NCBI GenBank assembly: GCA_934098395.1
Contig: CAKOOM010000001.1
Span: 1 to 64,000 of the forward strand
Direction: 5' to 3'
Origin: an uncultured Bacilli bacterium
GTDB lineage: Bacteria; Bacillota_I; Bacilli_A; RF39; UBA660
Length of the DNA: 64,000 nt
Below are positions 14,830 to 23,004 of the stretch, one piece after another. The notes below the pieces were generated by a model. That model was not told where the DNA came from. It did no database searches and worked only from the letters and a program-made list of their open reading frames with translations. Every line of letters begins with the position of its first letter. Position 1 is the first letter of the stretch. Made by a program: the position numbers and the translations under genes.

Positions 14830-15736
14830 TATATCCTCCTTTAATTATATCAATAAAGCTTTCTAACTTTGTTTCTAGGCTTAATTCAGTAATATTTTGA
14901 TCTATTAATAGATTTAATATTGGTTTATCTGGATTTTTTCTAATAGCTAAATTATTTACCAAGGAATCTATGCCACAAGGATATGTTGAAATAAATATAA
15001 TACCATCTATTTGATTTTTTGTGTAATATAATGCTCCGATCATTTCTTTTGAATATTTCCAATATAATGTATTTGAAAAGTACTCGGAAAAGCTGGTAGT
15101 TATTGATTTAGGAAAATTGTATGGTGATATTGGTATTATATTTTCTTTTTTTAAATATTCAATTATATAACTGGAAATAAATTTATCTTTTATATTATAT
15201 TGATGAGATAATATAAGAATTTTTTTATTTGGTTTTAATAATTTGTTTTTTTCTTCTTGAGCTTTATTTTTATTATGTTGTTTTTGTTTTTTGTTAGCTA
15301 TAATATAACTTGCTATAATTTTGATGGGATTTTTGGTAAATTTTAGGCCCATTTTATAAAAACCGAAAAATGAATATTTATGATGAGTATAATCAATGTT
15401 ATATTCAATTAATTGTTTTGATGGAATTAATTGCTTTAAATTATCATATGTGGCATTTAATCTTGTACATACTTTATCTTTTTTACCATAATCACATACT
15501 CTAGATACGAGAATGTAATCACATTTTTTTGATAAATAGAGAGCATGTCCTATGTAGATTTTATATGATAGACAGCATTCATCAATAGTATTGTTAACAC
15601 CTAAATCTAAAATTTCCTTATTTGTTTCTGGACTTAAAATAACATTACATCCGAGTGATTCAAAGAAATTTTTCCATAAAACACCATAACGATAATAAAG
15701 AAATGCTCTTGGTATACCTATTTTTATTTTTTTCAT
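14822..15736 (-). CDS. DUF2229 (acyl-CoA dehydratase activase-related) protein
   Basis: 304 aa starting 'MKKIKIGIPRAFLYYRYGVL', the typical opening of DUF2229 proteins, then 'SLGCNVILSPETNKEIL'. Putative cluster cysteines: 'DECCLSYK' near residue 54, 'SRVCDYGKKDKVCTRLN' near 81-90, and 'STYPCGIDSL' near 252. In many anaerobes DUF2229 is fused to an activase (BadF/BcrA type) and an HgdB domain in one very long protein; here DUF2229 and the HgdB-like half are separate genes and the activase is missing. It lies downstream of rpoE after a terminator. The reaction is not known. Confidence 0.75.
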   Translation of the reverse strand: MKKIKIGIPRAFLYYRYGVLWKNFFESLGCNVILSPETNKEILDLGVNNTIDECCLSYKIYIGHALYLSKKCDYILVSRVCDYGKKDKVCTRLNATYDNLKQLIPSKQLIEYNIDYTHHKYSFFGFYKMGLKFTKNPIKIIASYIIANKKQKQHNKNKAQEEKNKLLKPNKKILILSHQYNIKDKFISSYIIEYLKKENIIPISPYNFPKSITTSFSEYFSNTLYWKYSKEMIGALYYTKNQIDGIIFISTYPCGIDSLVNNLAIRKNPDKPILNLLIDQNITELSLETKLESFIDIIKGGYNE

Positions 15737-15781
15737 ATTTCACCCTAGTTAATTTATATGATGATGATTTTTTTTTAGTAC

Positions 15782-15807
15782 AAAAAAAAGATAGTTATTC
15801 ACTATCT
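15782..15807 (-). terminator. Intrinsic terminator of rpoE
   Basis: AGATAGT/ACTATCT stem; the minus strand ends in eight T. The hairpin includes the last rpoE codons and its stop. Confidence 0.75.
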
Positions 15808-16226
15808 AATTCGTCTTCATTTAAAATTGTTAAATCCGCTAAGTCTTCTTCAGCATATTCTTCTTCATCGTCAATTGAATTATATTCATCTTCTTCGGCT
15901 AAGTCTTCATCATCTAAAGATATATCTTCATCGTCTTCATCTTTTTCTTCATATAAATCGTCCATTACGATTTTAACTTTATGATTTGATTTTAAATCCC
16001 ACTTTCCATCTTTCAATAAGATGAATTCTTTTGAAGTAGTTAATGATTGAAAGAAGTCTGCTATTTTATCTTGATATTCACTGTCTGATAATTCAAGTAA
16101 TTTACATACTTCTTTGAATAAATCAGCAGTTGTCATTGTGGTTTTATTTTCTTCAAGATATAATTTAGCTATATTTGTATATGATAATAATTCAATATCA
16201 TCTTTTTTCATTTTACTTAGTTTCAT
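15795..16226 (-). CDS. rpoE: DNA-directed RNA polymerase delta subunit
   Basis: 143 aa from an ATG behind AGGAGGAATT. The folded HARE-HTH domain covers about residues 8-85 ('SYTNIAKLYLEENKTTMTTA', 'FFQSLTTSKEFILLKDGKWDL'), followed by a roughly 55-residue tail made mostly of Asp and Glu. Delta binds core polymerase and promotes recycling and sensitivity to initiating NTP. The antisense of the tail gives a Ser-rich spurious frame. It follows argS with a gap of 8 bases, so it is probably co-transcribed with ywiB-argS. Confidence 0.93.
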   Translation of the reverse strand: MKLSKMKKDDIELLSYTNIAKLYLEENKTTMTTADLFKEVCKLLELSDSEYQDKIADFFQSLTTSKEFILLKDGKWDLKSNHKVKIVMDDLYEEKDEDDEDISLDDEDLAEEDEYNSIDDEEEYAEEDLADLTILNEDELDSE

Positions 16227-16234
16227 AATTCCTC

Positions 16235-17857
16235 CTACATTTGCTCTCTTGGTATTATACCAATTAAATTTAATGAATTATTAATTACTATCTTTATAGC
16301 TGATAGTAATGCTATTCTATCATTTGTATACTCTTCATCGTCAGTGATAAATTTAGTTGATGAGTAATATGTGTGAAATAGAGATGTTAATTCATACACA
16401 TAATTACATATTATATGTGGTTGTTGTTTTTTTGCAGCTACAATGATAGTATCTGTGAATTTTAATAATTTATTCATAATAGTATATGCTAATGGTTCTT
16501 CAATTGTTTTGTATTCTTCTTTAGATGTTATTTCTTTTTTATAATTATTTAGTAAAGATGCTATTCTAGCGTTGGCATATTCAATATAGTATACAGGATT
16601 TTCGTTGCTATTTTTTACAGCTAGTGATAGGTCAAAATCCATTTGGGTATCTAGACTTTTTGAAGCAAAGAAATATCTTGTAGCATTTATTCCTACTTCA
16701 TCTATTAGGTCATTTAAGGTTATAGTTTTTCCAGTTCGTTTACTAATTTTTACTTCTTCACCATCTTTTAATAATCTTACCATTTGAAGTATTTTAACAT
16801 TTAAAATACTGCTGTCATATCCAAGTATTTCAAGGGAAGCTTTTAATCTATTTATATATCCGTGGTGGTCAGCACCAAGAACGTCAATTAATTCTTGATA
16901 TCCACGTTTAATTTTGTTTACGTGATAGGCGATATCTGGTAGGAAATATGTATAATTTCCATCATTTTTTACTATTACTCGATCTTTTTCATCACCATAT
17001 TTGGAAGTATTTAGCCATAAAGCATCTTCTTTAATATAGCAATCATTATTTTTCTTTAATTGATTTAAGACATTTTCTACTTCACCTTTGTCATATAATG
17101 ATTGTTCACTAGTAAAGACATCAAAGTTTACTCGATAATTATCTAAATCTTTTTTTATTTGTTGCATTAAGACATTTAAACCTACTTGTTTAAAATACTC
17201 AATATTTTCGGTTAACTTTTCTTCTTTATAACTATCATATATTGTTTTTGCTATAGCTATTATTTCTTTACCATGGTAGCCGTCTTCAGGAATATTAAAT
17301 GGTAAATTGCATAATTCTTTATATCTTTCTTTAATTGATATACCTAGATTATTCATTTGATTACCGGCATCATTAATATAATATTCTCTTGTTACGTCGT
17401 AGCCACAATATGACATGATTCTTGATAAATTGTCACCATAGGTAGCTCCTCTTCCATGACCAATATGAAGAGTACCAGTTGGATTAGCACTTACGTATTC
17501 AAGAAGAATTTTTTTATTATTTCCTAAATTATTTTTACCATAATTTTTGCCTTCAGTTAAGATTTTATTTATTTCTTGATATAACCTTTCTTTTTTTAAA
17601 TATATGTTAATAAAACCAGGAGATGCTATTTCTACTTTAGCAAATATATTACTATTTATATTTTCTTTAATTAAATTAGCTATCTCAAGTGGAGGTTTTT
17701 TTAATTTTTTAGTAAGTATTAAGGCTATATTTGTAGAATAGTCTCCGTTGTTTTCAAGTTTTGGAGTATCAATAATAATTTCATCTGAATTATATTCAAT
17801 ATTTAAACTATCTAGACTTTTAGCTATTATTTGTTTTATTTCTTTTTTTATACTCAT
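16235..17857 (-). CDS. argS: Arginyl-tRNA synthetase
   Basis: 540 aa class I synthetase. 'YVSANPTGTLHIGHGRGATY' (residues about 119-138) holds the HIGH motif, followed by 'GDNLSRIMSYCGYDVTREYY'. 'KISKRTGKTITL' takes the place of KMSKS, with the DALR anticodon-binding domain at the C-terminus. The N-terminal additional domain (Add-1) spans about 1-85. The start overlaps the ywiB stop by one base (TAATG). The argS-ywiB neighbourhood is shared with Bacillus. Confidence 0.97.
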   Translation of the reverse strand: MSIKKEIKQIIAKSLDSLNIEYNSDEIIIDTPKLENNGDYSTNIALILTKKLKKPPLEIANLIKENINSNIFAKVEIASPGFINIYLKKERLYQEINKILTEGKNYGKNNLGNNKKILLEYVSANPTGTLHIGHGRGATYGDNLSRIMSYCGYDVTREYYINDAGNQMNNLGISIKERYKELCNLPFNIPEDGYHGKEIIAIAKTIYDSYKEEKLTENIEYFKQVGLNVLMQQIKKDLDNYRVNFDVFTSEQSLYDKGEVENVLNQLKKNNDCYIKEDALWLNTSKYGDEKDRVIVKNDGNYTYFLPDIAYHVNKIKRGYQELIDVLGADHHGYINRLKASLEILGYDSSILNVKILQMVRLLKDGEEVKISKRTGKTITLNDLIDEVGINATRYFFASKSLDTQMDFDLSLAVKNSNENPVYYIEYANARIASLLNNYKKEITSKEEYKTIEEPLAYTIMNKLLKFTDTIIVAAKKQQPHIICNYVYELTSLFHTYYSSTKFITDDEEYTNDRIALLSAIKIVINNSLNLIGIIPREQM

Positions 17858-18255
17858 TATACATCACTCATTTCTATATTATATATATATTCTATTTCAT
17901 TATCAATAGTTTTATATGCTATTTCTATATGGTTATTAACTTCTTTTATATATTTAGTATGTATTTTAATTGGTATTTCTGATTTATATTCTTTTATATA
18001 GTATATTGTATCGGTTGTTTTTTCAGGGATAAAAACCATACTATGAATGAATTCTTCAGTTTCTCTAATTAGATTTATATTTTTTTCTTTTAGATTTAAT
18101 TTATACTTAGTACCGTCTATGATATATGTTATTTTTTCTTTATTCTTTATACCAAATATTTCAAAATTTTCGGTTGTTTTTTCGGTTTCATTTTTTAGGT
18201 ATCCTTTAATTTTTATTTTTATTGAAAACACCTCCAATAAGAATTCACTAGACAT
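17857..18255 (-). CDS. ywiB: DUF1934 / YwiB-like beta-barrel protein
   Basis: 132 aa if read from the ATG at 18255. The family fold (calycin-like barrel, DUF1934) fits 'IKIKIKGYLKNE' onward and the argS neighbour. The start is doubtful: the ATG overlaps a TGATATAAT promoter element (18254-18262, minus) and has no ribosome site, whereas a perfect GGAGGTG (18229-18235) lies 6 bases before an in-frame ATA codon at 18222-18220, with no ATG, GTG or TTG at proper distance. Translation from ATA would give 121 aa beginning at the conserved barrel. Function in Bacillus is unknown. Confidence 0.7.
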   Translation of the reverse strand: MSSEFLLEVFSIKIKIKGYLKNETEKTTENFEIFGIKNKEKITYIIDGTKYKLNLKEKNINLIRETEEFIHSMVFIPEKTTDTIYYIKEYKSEIPIKIHTKYIKEVNNHIEIAYKTIDNEIEYIYNIEMSDV

Positions 18256-18262
18256 TATATCA
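18254..18262 (-). promoter_or_regulatory. Extended -10 promoter of ywiB-argS-rpoE
   Basis: TGATATAAT on the minus strand, followed about 19 bases later by the GGAGGTG ribosome site. It overlaps the only upstream ATG, which would then be untranscribed. Confidence 0.5.
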
Positions 18263-18339
18263 TAACTTATTTAAAAATAGAACTCATATTTTTACTTTTT
18301 TTAGAAATAATAAAGATAGATAGAAAGAAAGTGAATAAT

Positions 18340-20580
18340 TTGAGAAAAATAATTAAGAAAACAGTTAAAATTTTTGGTATTTTATTAGGTTTATTTGTTT
18401 TAGGAAATGTATGTTTATATATATATTGTTTAATTACTCCGAAAATACAAATTACGAGAAATCAATCCTATTATTTATTAGATAATAATAATAAACAAAT
18501 TTTTAATAATTATAGTTGGGTAGAACTGGATGATATTAGTCCTTATTTATTAGATGCTACTTTATCTACTGAGGATAAACACTTTTATAAGCATATTGGA
18601 TTTGATTATTTTAGAATTATTAAAGCTGTTATTAGCAATATTTCTTCAAGAAGTTTAGCTGAGGGGGCTTCGACAATTACACAACAATATGCAAGAAATT
18701 TATATTTAAATTATGAAAAGACATGGAAGAGAAAAATAGAAGAAGCTTTATTAGCATTTGAACTTGAAACACATTACTCAAAAGATGAAATACTTGAGGG
18801 TTATTTAAATACAATAAATTATGGTGGAGTATATGGAATTGAAAATGCTGCGAAGTATTATTTTAATAAATCTGCTAAAGATTTAAGTTTGGCAGAAGCT
18901 GCAATGTTGGCTGGTATTCCTCAGTCACCTTCAAATTATTCGCCTTTAGCTAATACGGAGTTAGCTAAAAAAAGACAAAAAACTGTATTAACCTTAATGG
19001 TTAATAATGATGTTATAACGAAGGAAGAGAGTAGTAAGGCTTTTAATGAAAAATTAGAATATATTGGGGACAAAGAAACAGATATTACTTCAGGATTGCT
19101 ATATTTTAAGGATGCAGTTTTAGAAGAGTTGAAAGATATACCAAATATTCCTAAATCGATTTTGACTACTGGAGGAATTAAAATATATACTACATTGGAT
19201 AGTAATGCCCAAAATAGTTTGGAAAATTCAATAAAAAATAAAGATTTGGGTGATTTACAAGTTTCTTCGATTTTAATGAATCCGGAAAATGGAGAGGTTC
19301 TAGCATTAGTTGGAGGAAGAGATTATAATGTTAGTCAATTCAATAGGGCAACTAGTGCTAAACGACAAGTTGGATCAACAATGAAACCTTTTCTTTATTA
19401 TACGGCTTTAGAAAATGGATTTACGGCGGCTTCTTCTTTTATTAGTGAGAAAACTACTTTTTCTTTTGCTAATAGTAAAAAATATACTCCTAAAAATTTT
19501 AATGATAAATATGCAAATGGACCACTTTGTATGGGGGCTGCGATAGCATACTCAGATAATATTTTTGCGGTTAAAACTCATTTATTTTTAGGTGAAGATA
19601 AGCTTGTTACAATGGCAAATAGGGTAGGTATTAGCAACAAACTCGAGGCTGTTCCTTCACTGGCTTTAGGAACTGAAGAAATTAGTTTAATGGAAATGGT
19701 TGCTGGTTATTCAACTTTTGCCAATATGGGTTATAAAGTTAAAGGGCATTTAATTAAAAAGATAGAAGATAGTAATGGGAATATTTTATATGAATATAAG
19801 AATGAAAAACAAAAGATTTTAAATGAGAGTTTAGTTTATATACTTAATGAAATGTTGACTTATACTTATGATACAAGTTTTATTAGTTATAATTATCCGA
19901 CAGTAATTAGTTTATTACCAAAGATGACTAATAAATATTCAATTAAATCGGGAACAACTAATACTGATATGTGGATTATTGGATATAATAAAAATGCGGT
20001 TTTAGGTGTATGGACAGGATATGATGATAATAAGAGTTTTAATAGTAGTCAAACTAATTTTCATAAAGATATATGGATAGAGACAATGGAGAGTTATTTA
20101 AAGGGAAAAGATAATAGTTGGTATAAGGCTCCAAACAATATAGTTGGAGTAGTAGTGAATCCTATTACAGGAGAAAAAATTGGTAATAATCAAAAAGGGA
20201 AAATGTTTTATTTCGTTAAGGGTACTGAACCTAATAGTGAAGAATATAATTTAGATTCTGTTTTTCAAGACGATGAGACTAAGGTAGATAATAATAATGA
20301 TGATGATAAAAAAAAGAATGAGAGTGATAATACCAATGAAAATACAAGTAGAGATAATAACAACAATATAGATAATAATATTAATGATACTACTGATAAT
20401 AATGATATAGGTAATGATAATGGAAATAATAATAGTAATGATGATGATACTACTAGAGAAGATAGTAATGTTAATAATGACAATTTAGAGCAGAGAAGAG
20501 AAGATGACGAAGATAATAATATAGATAATAATGATAATCAAGAAAATGAAAATGATAGTGATGCAAATAATCAGATATAA
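18340..20580 (+). CDS. pbpA: Class A penicillin-binding protein (transglycosylase/transpeptidase)
   Basis: 746 aa from TTG at 18340, spaced suitably from AAAGTGA; a GTG at 18331 lies inside that site. One membrane anchor (about residues 9-33). GT51 glycosyltransferase: 'STEDKHFYKHIGFDYFRIIK' with catalytic Glu, 'EGASTITQQYARN'. Transpeptidase: SxxK at S346 ('STMKPF'), SxN 'YSDN', and 'KSGTTNTDMW'. These polymerise and cross-link peptidoglycan outside the membrane. Residues from about 640 form a tail almost wholly of Asn, Asp and Glu, probably disordered. The gene stands alone between ywiB and parB. Symbol is by function class, not proven orthology. Confidence 0.93.
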   Translation: MRKIIKKTVKIFGILLGLFVLGNVCLYIYCLITPKIQITRNQSYYLLDNNNKQIFNNYSWVELDDISPYLLDATLSTEDKHFYKHIGFDYFRIIKAVISNISSRSLAEGASTITQQYARNLYLNYEKTWKRKIEEALLAFELETHYSKDEILEGYLNTINYGGVYGIENAAKYYFNKSAKDLSLAEAAMLAGIPQSPSNYSPLANTELAKKRQKTVLTLMVNNDVITKEESSKAFNEKLEYIGDKETDITSGLLYFKDAVLEELKDIPNIPKSILTTGGIKIYTTLDSNAQNSLENSIKNKDLGDLQVSSILMNPENGEVLALVGGRDYNVSQFNRATSAKRQVGSTMKPFLYYTALENGFTAASSFISEKTTFSFANSKKYTPKNFNDKYANGPLCMGAAIAYSDNIFAVKTHLFLGEDKLVTMANRVGISNKLEAVPSLALGTEEISLMEMVAGYSTFANMGYKVKGHLIKKIEDSNGNILYEYKNEKQKILNESLVYILNEMLTYTYDTSFISYNYPTVISLLPKMTNKYSIKSGTTNTDMWIIGYNKNAVLGVWTGYDDNKSFNSSQTNFHKDIWIETMESYLKGKDNSWYKAPNNIVGVVVNPITGEKIGNNQKGKMFYFVKGTEPNSEEYNLDSVFQDDETKVDNNNDDDKKKNESDNTNENTSRDNNNNIDNNINDTTDNNDIGNDNGNNNSNDDDTTREDSNVNNDNLEQRREDDEDNNIDNNDNQENENDSDANNQI

Positions 20581-20600
20581 AAAAAGAGATTAAATCTCTT
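20574..20600 (-). terminator. Intrinsic terminator of the parB/noc operon
   Basis: AAGAGAT/ATCTCTT stem with loop TAA; the minus strand continues in seven T. It overlaps the parB stop region and the end of the convergent PBP gene. Confidence 0.75.
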
Positions 20601-21879
20601 ATAGTTCAATAATTATACAATGACCTTTTTCATTACTATATGCTTTATATGCAATTCCATTTTGATCTAATATGTTTTTAGTTTTACTAAAATTATCTTC
20701 ATATGTTGGAGAAACTGGTTCTTGAGGGTTTGTAACAGGAACTTCGTATGAAGAATTATAATTATTAACTTCATTAGCTGCTGGTACAATGTTTTCTAGT
20801 TGTTGACTAGGATTAGTGTCAAACAATCTTGGTTCGGGCTCTATTGCTGGAGAAATAGTTGGTTCAATTGTTGGAACAGGTTTTTGATTTAAATATTCAT
20901 TTTGTGTTGGTTGTTGCATGTATGGATTATACTCTGGTGGATTAATCTCTGGCATCTGCATTGCAGGAGCTTGAACTGGTTCTGGACTAATTTCAGGCAT
21001 TTGCATTGGAGGTTGTTCTTGGAAATTTGGAATTGGATTAATTGGAGCTGATGGCATAACGGTTTCGTTAACAGCTGGCATTGGTTGACTCTCCATACTT
21101 TGCATATTCATTGTATTTAATGATACATTGCTGTTTGGCATTTGAGGATTATTGTAATTTGGAAAAAAGTTTCCATTATTCATATTATCACTTTCCTTTT
21201 CTTCTTTTTTAATTTCTTCTTCGTTTTGAAGAGATTTCATTATATTATTAATTGCTTGTTTTATTTCTTCATCTGTTACTTTTTCTTGATTAACAATTAT
21301 ATCTAATTCTTTAACTGTTAATTTTTCATTTATAATTCTTTTTAATAAATTATCTTGTTCTTCAGGATCTTTAACTTTTAGTAATGATCTGGCATGATGC
21401 TCACTTATTTTATTATTAGTTAAAGCTTCTTTAATATTAGGTGGTAAATTTAATAATCTAATTTTATTAGCAATAGCTGCTTGTGATTTACCTATTTTTT
21501 TTCCTAATTGTTCTTGAGTAAGATTTGTTAATCTTAATATTTCTTGATATGAGTTTGCTTCTTCAATAGGAGATAATTTTGAACGTTGGAGATTTTCAAT
21601 AAGAGCTATTTCTGCTAATTCAGAAGTAGTTATTTGTTTTATTATGACTGGTATTTCTTTTAAACCAACCATTTTAGCGGCACGATATCGACGTTCTCCA
21701 GCTATTATTTCATACTTATCATTAACTTTTCTTACTAAAATAGGGTTCAATATACCATATTGTTTAATTGATACTGCTAAGTCTTTTAACTCTTTATCAT
21801 CAAAATTTTTTCTTGGCTGATATTCATTTGGATATAGCAAATCAATAGGTATATATATTATTTGCTCTGTTTGTGGCAA
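20599..21879 (-). CDS. noc: ParB/Noc family CTPase, DNA-binding protein
   Basis: 426 aa from a TTG at 21879 behind GAGGGTGAT. The ParB/CTP-binding domain shows 'LLYPNEYQPRKNF', 'EIIAGERRYRAAKMVGL' (GxRR) and 'ALIENLQRSKLSPIEEA'; the HTH is 'LTQEQLGKKIGKSQAAIANK'. A Met/Pro/Gln/Asn-rich linker of about 160 residues (about 230-390) with repeats such as 'MQMPEINPP' precedes a short C-terminal domain ending 'GHCIIIEL'. Location upstream of rsmG equals Bacillus noc, and parA at 63.5 kb suggests that a second ParB follows there. Noc's usual membrane-binding N-terminal helix is not evident, so ParB remains possible. Confidence 0.85.
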   Translation of the reverse strand: MPQTEQIIYIPIDLLYPNEYQPRKNFDDKELKDLAVSIKQYGILNPILVRKVNDKYEIIAGERRYRAAKMVGLKEIPVIIKQITTSELAEIALIENLQRSKLSPIEEANSYQEILRLTNLTQEQLGKKIGKSQAAIANKIRLLNLPPNIKEALTNNKISEHHARSLLKVKDPEEQDNLLKRIINEKLTVKELDIIVNQEKVTDEEIKQAINNIMKSLQNEEEIKKEEKESDNMNNGNFFPNYNNPQMPNSNVSLNTMNMQSMESQPMPAVNETVMPSAPINPIPNFQEQPPMQMPEISPEPVQAPAMQMPEINPPEYNPYMQQPTQNEYLNQKPVPTIEPTISPAIEPEPRLFDTNPSQQLENIVPAANEVNNYNSSYEVPVTNPQEPVSPTYEDNFSKTKNILDQNGIAYKAYSNEKGHCIIIEL

Positions 21880-21906
21880 TCTATCACCCTCTATTCTTTT
21901 TATTCT

Positions 21907-21935
21907 ATATTACTATAATACACTATTAATTGCAA
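21907..21935 (-). promoter_or_regulatory. Promoter of the parB/noc gene
   Basis: On the minus strand TTGCAA (21930-21935), 17 bases, TAATAT (21907-21912), giving a leader of roughly 20 bases before the TTG start. Confidence 0.5.
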
Positions 21936-21993
21936 TTTTTCAAGAATTTTATTTAATTTTATGTTATACTTTTGATGAAGGGTGTTGATTTGT

Positions 21994-22257
21994 TTGAAAA
22001 ATATTAATTTTGATAAGGCAATGGAATATGCAAATATAGATAATTTGTTATTAAAAAGAAGAGATAATGGTATGCATTTATCTGATTTTCAAATTGATAT
22101 TCTTAAGAGAAATGGGTTTGATTATTTAAAATATAATAATATTAAGGAAATGTTATTTGATATAGAAGAATATTTATATGATGAGTATGATGATGAACTT
22201 GATTTGGTAAGTAGTCAAATATATGAATACATCTACTACAAGGATATGAATAAATAA
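21994..22257 (+). CDS. Hypothetical small acidic protein
   Basis: 87 aa, probably from TTG at 21994 (spaced 9 bases from AAGGGTG); GTG at 21982 is inside that ribosome site. The sequence 'MKNINFDKAMEYANIDNLLL...MHLSDFQIDILKRNGFDYLKY' is helical and ends with an acidic stretch (DEYDDELD). 'TGTTATACT' at 21962-21970 is an extended -10. No signal peptide or membrane segment. I do not recognise a family. It is divergent from parB/noc and convergent with rsmG. Confidence 0.55.
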   Translation: MKNINFDKAMEYANIDNLLLKRRDNGMHLSDFQIDILKRNGFDYLKYNNIKEMLFDIEEYLYDEYDDELDLVSSQIYEYIYYKDMNK

Positions 22258-22271
22258 AAATTAGTTTATAA

Positions 22272-22305
22272 AAACGTAGATAAGTTTTGTGTCTACGTTT
22301 TTTTA
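22272..22305. terminator. Bidirectional intrinsic terminator
   Basis: AAACGTAGA/TCTACGTTT perfect 9-bp stem with an 11-base loop and T-runs in both directions, between the small acidic gene and rsmG. Confidence 0.8.
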
Positions 22306-23004
22306 TATTTCTTTTTTCTTAATTTGAGAATATGGTCGAGGATACTTTTTATTTGTTTCTTTTATTTTCTGAATTTTATAAATTGTTCTTTTACTTAATT
22401 CATACGGAAGATTAAATTCAACTATAGATTCATTTGATAGTGATAATTTTTGATAGTAATTTTCTATATTTTTTAAATCTTCGGTAAGGCTTGACTTCAT
22501 AGCAATAAATATGCCATTTACTTTTAATAATGGAATAGAATATTCAAGCAAATGTTTTAGTGGAGCTACAGCACGAGATATGATGATATCATATTTCTCT
22601 CGATTAATTTGGCTGTATTCTTCAGCTCTGGCATTTATTACTGTGATATCAGTTAGATTAAGTTTATTAATTACTAGATTTAAAAATTTACATTTTTTAG
22701 TCGTTGAATCTAATAAGTCTACTTTTGTATTTGGAAACAAGATTTTAATAACCATTCCTGGAAAGCCTGCTCCGGTACCAACATCACAAATGTACTGATT
22801 GGTAATATTAATAGATTTTACGATAGTTAGTGAATCATAAAAGTGTTTTAAGTATACTTCGTTTTCTTCAGTAATCGCTGTTAGGTTATATTTTTTATTT
22901 TCTTCGATTAAGATATTGTAATATACTGATAATTGATTTAATTGACTACTGGAAATTTGGATATTAATTTTAGCTAATTCTTCAATAAATTGTTCTTTAT
23001 TCAT
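22303..23004 (-). CDS. rsmG: 16S rRNA (guanine-527-N7)-methyltransferase
   Basis: 233 aa. SAM-binding motif I 'ICDVGTGAGFPGMVIKILFP' near residue 69, preceded by the RsmG-typical 'NLTAITEENEVYLKHFYDSL'. 'IISRAVAPLKHLLEYSIPLL' follows. It modifies G527 in the 530 loop of 16S rRNA. The start overlaps the mnmG end by 8 bases. Order mnmE-mnmG-rsmG-parB/noc on the left of oriC is the classical arrangement in Bacillota. Confidence 0.95.
   Translation of the reverse strand: MNKEQFIEELAKINIQISSSQLNQLSVYYNILIEENKKYNLTAITEENEVYLKHFYDSLTIVKSINITNQYICDVGTGAGFPGMVIKILFPNTKVDLLDSTTKKCKFLNLVINKLNLTDITVINARAEEYSQINREKYDIIISRAVAPLKHLLEYSIPLLKVNGIFIAMKSSLTEDLKNIENYYQKLSLSNESIVEFNLPYELSKRTIYKIQKIKETNKKYPRPYSQIKKKEI

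Noticed and set aside
11690..15736. Prophage or integrative element suggested by the S24 repressor
   Set aside because: No integrase, attachment repeats, tRNA target or structural genes are present; base composition does not differ visibly from neighbours.
13765..15736. Glutamate/2-hydroxyglutarate fermentation operon
   Set aside because: Only DUF2229/HgdB-like subunits are present; activase, CoA-transferase and dehydrogenase genes are missing, so the pathway cannot be claimed.
15655..15984. Serine-rich plus-strand frame opposite rpoE
   Set aside because: It is the antisense of the Asp/Glu-rich delta tail (GAT/GAA read as TCA/TTC) and of the DUF2229 start.
20265..20483. Leu/Ser-rich minus-strand frame
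   Set aside because: Antisense of the Asn/Asp-rich PBP tail, with no start signals.
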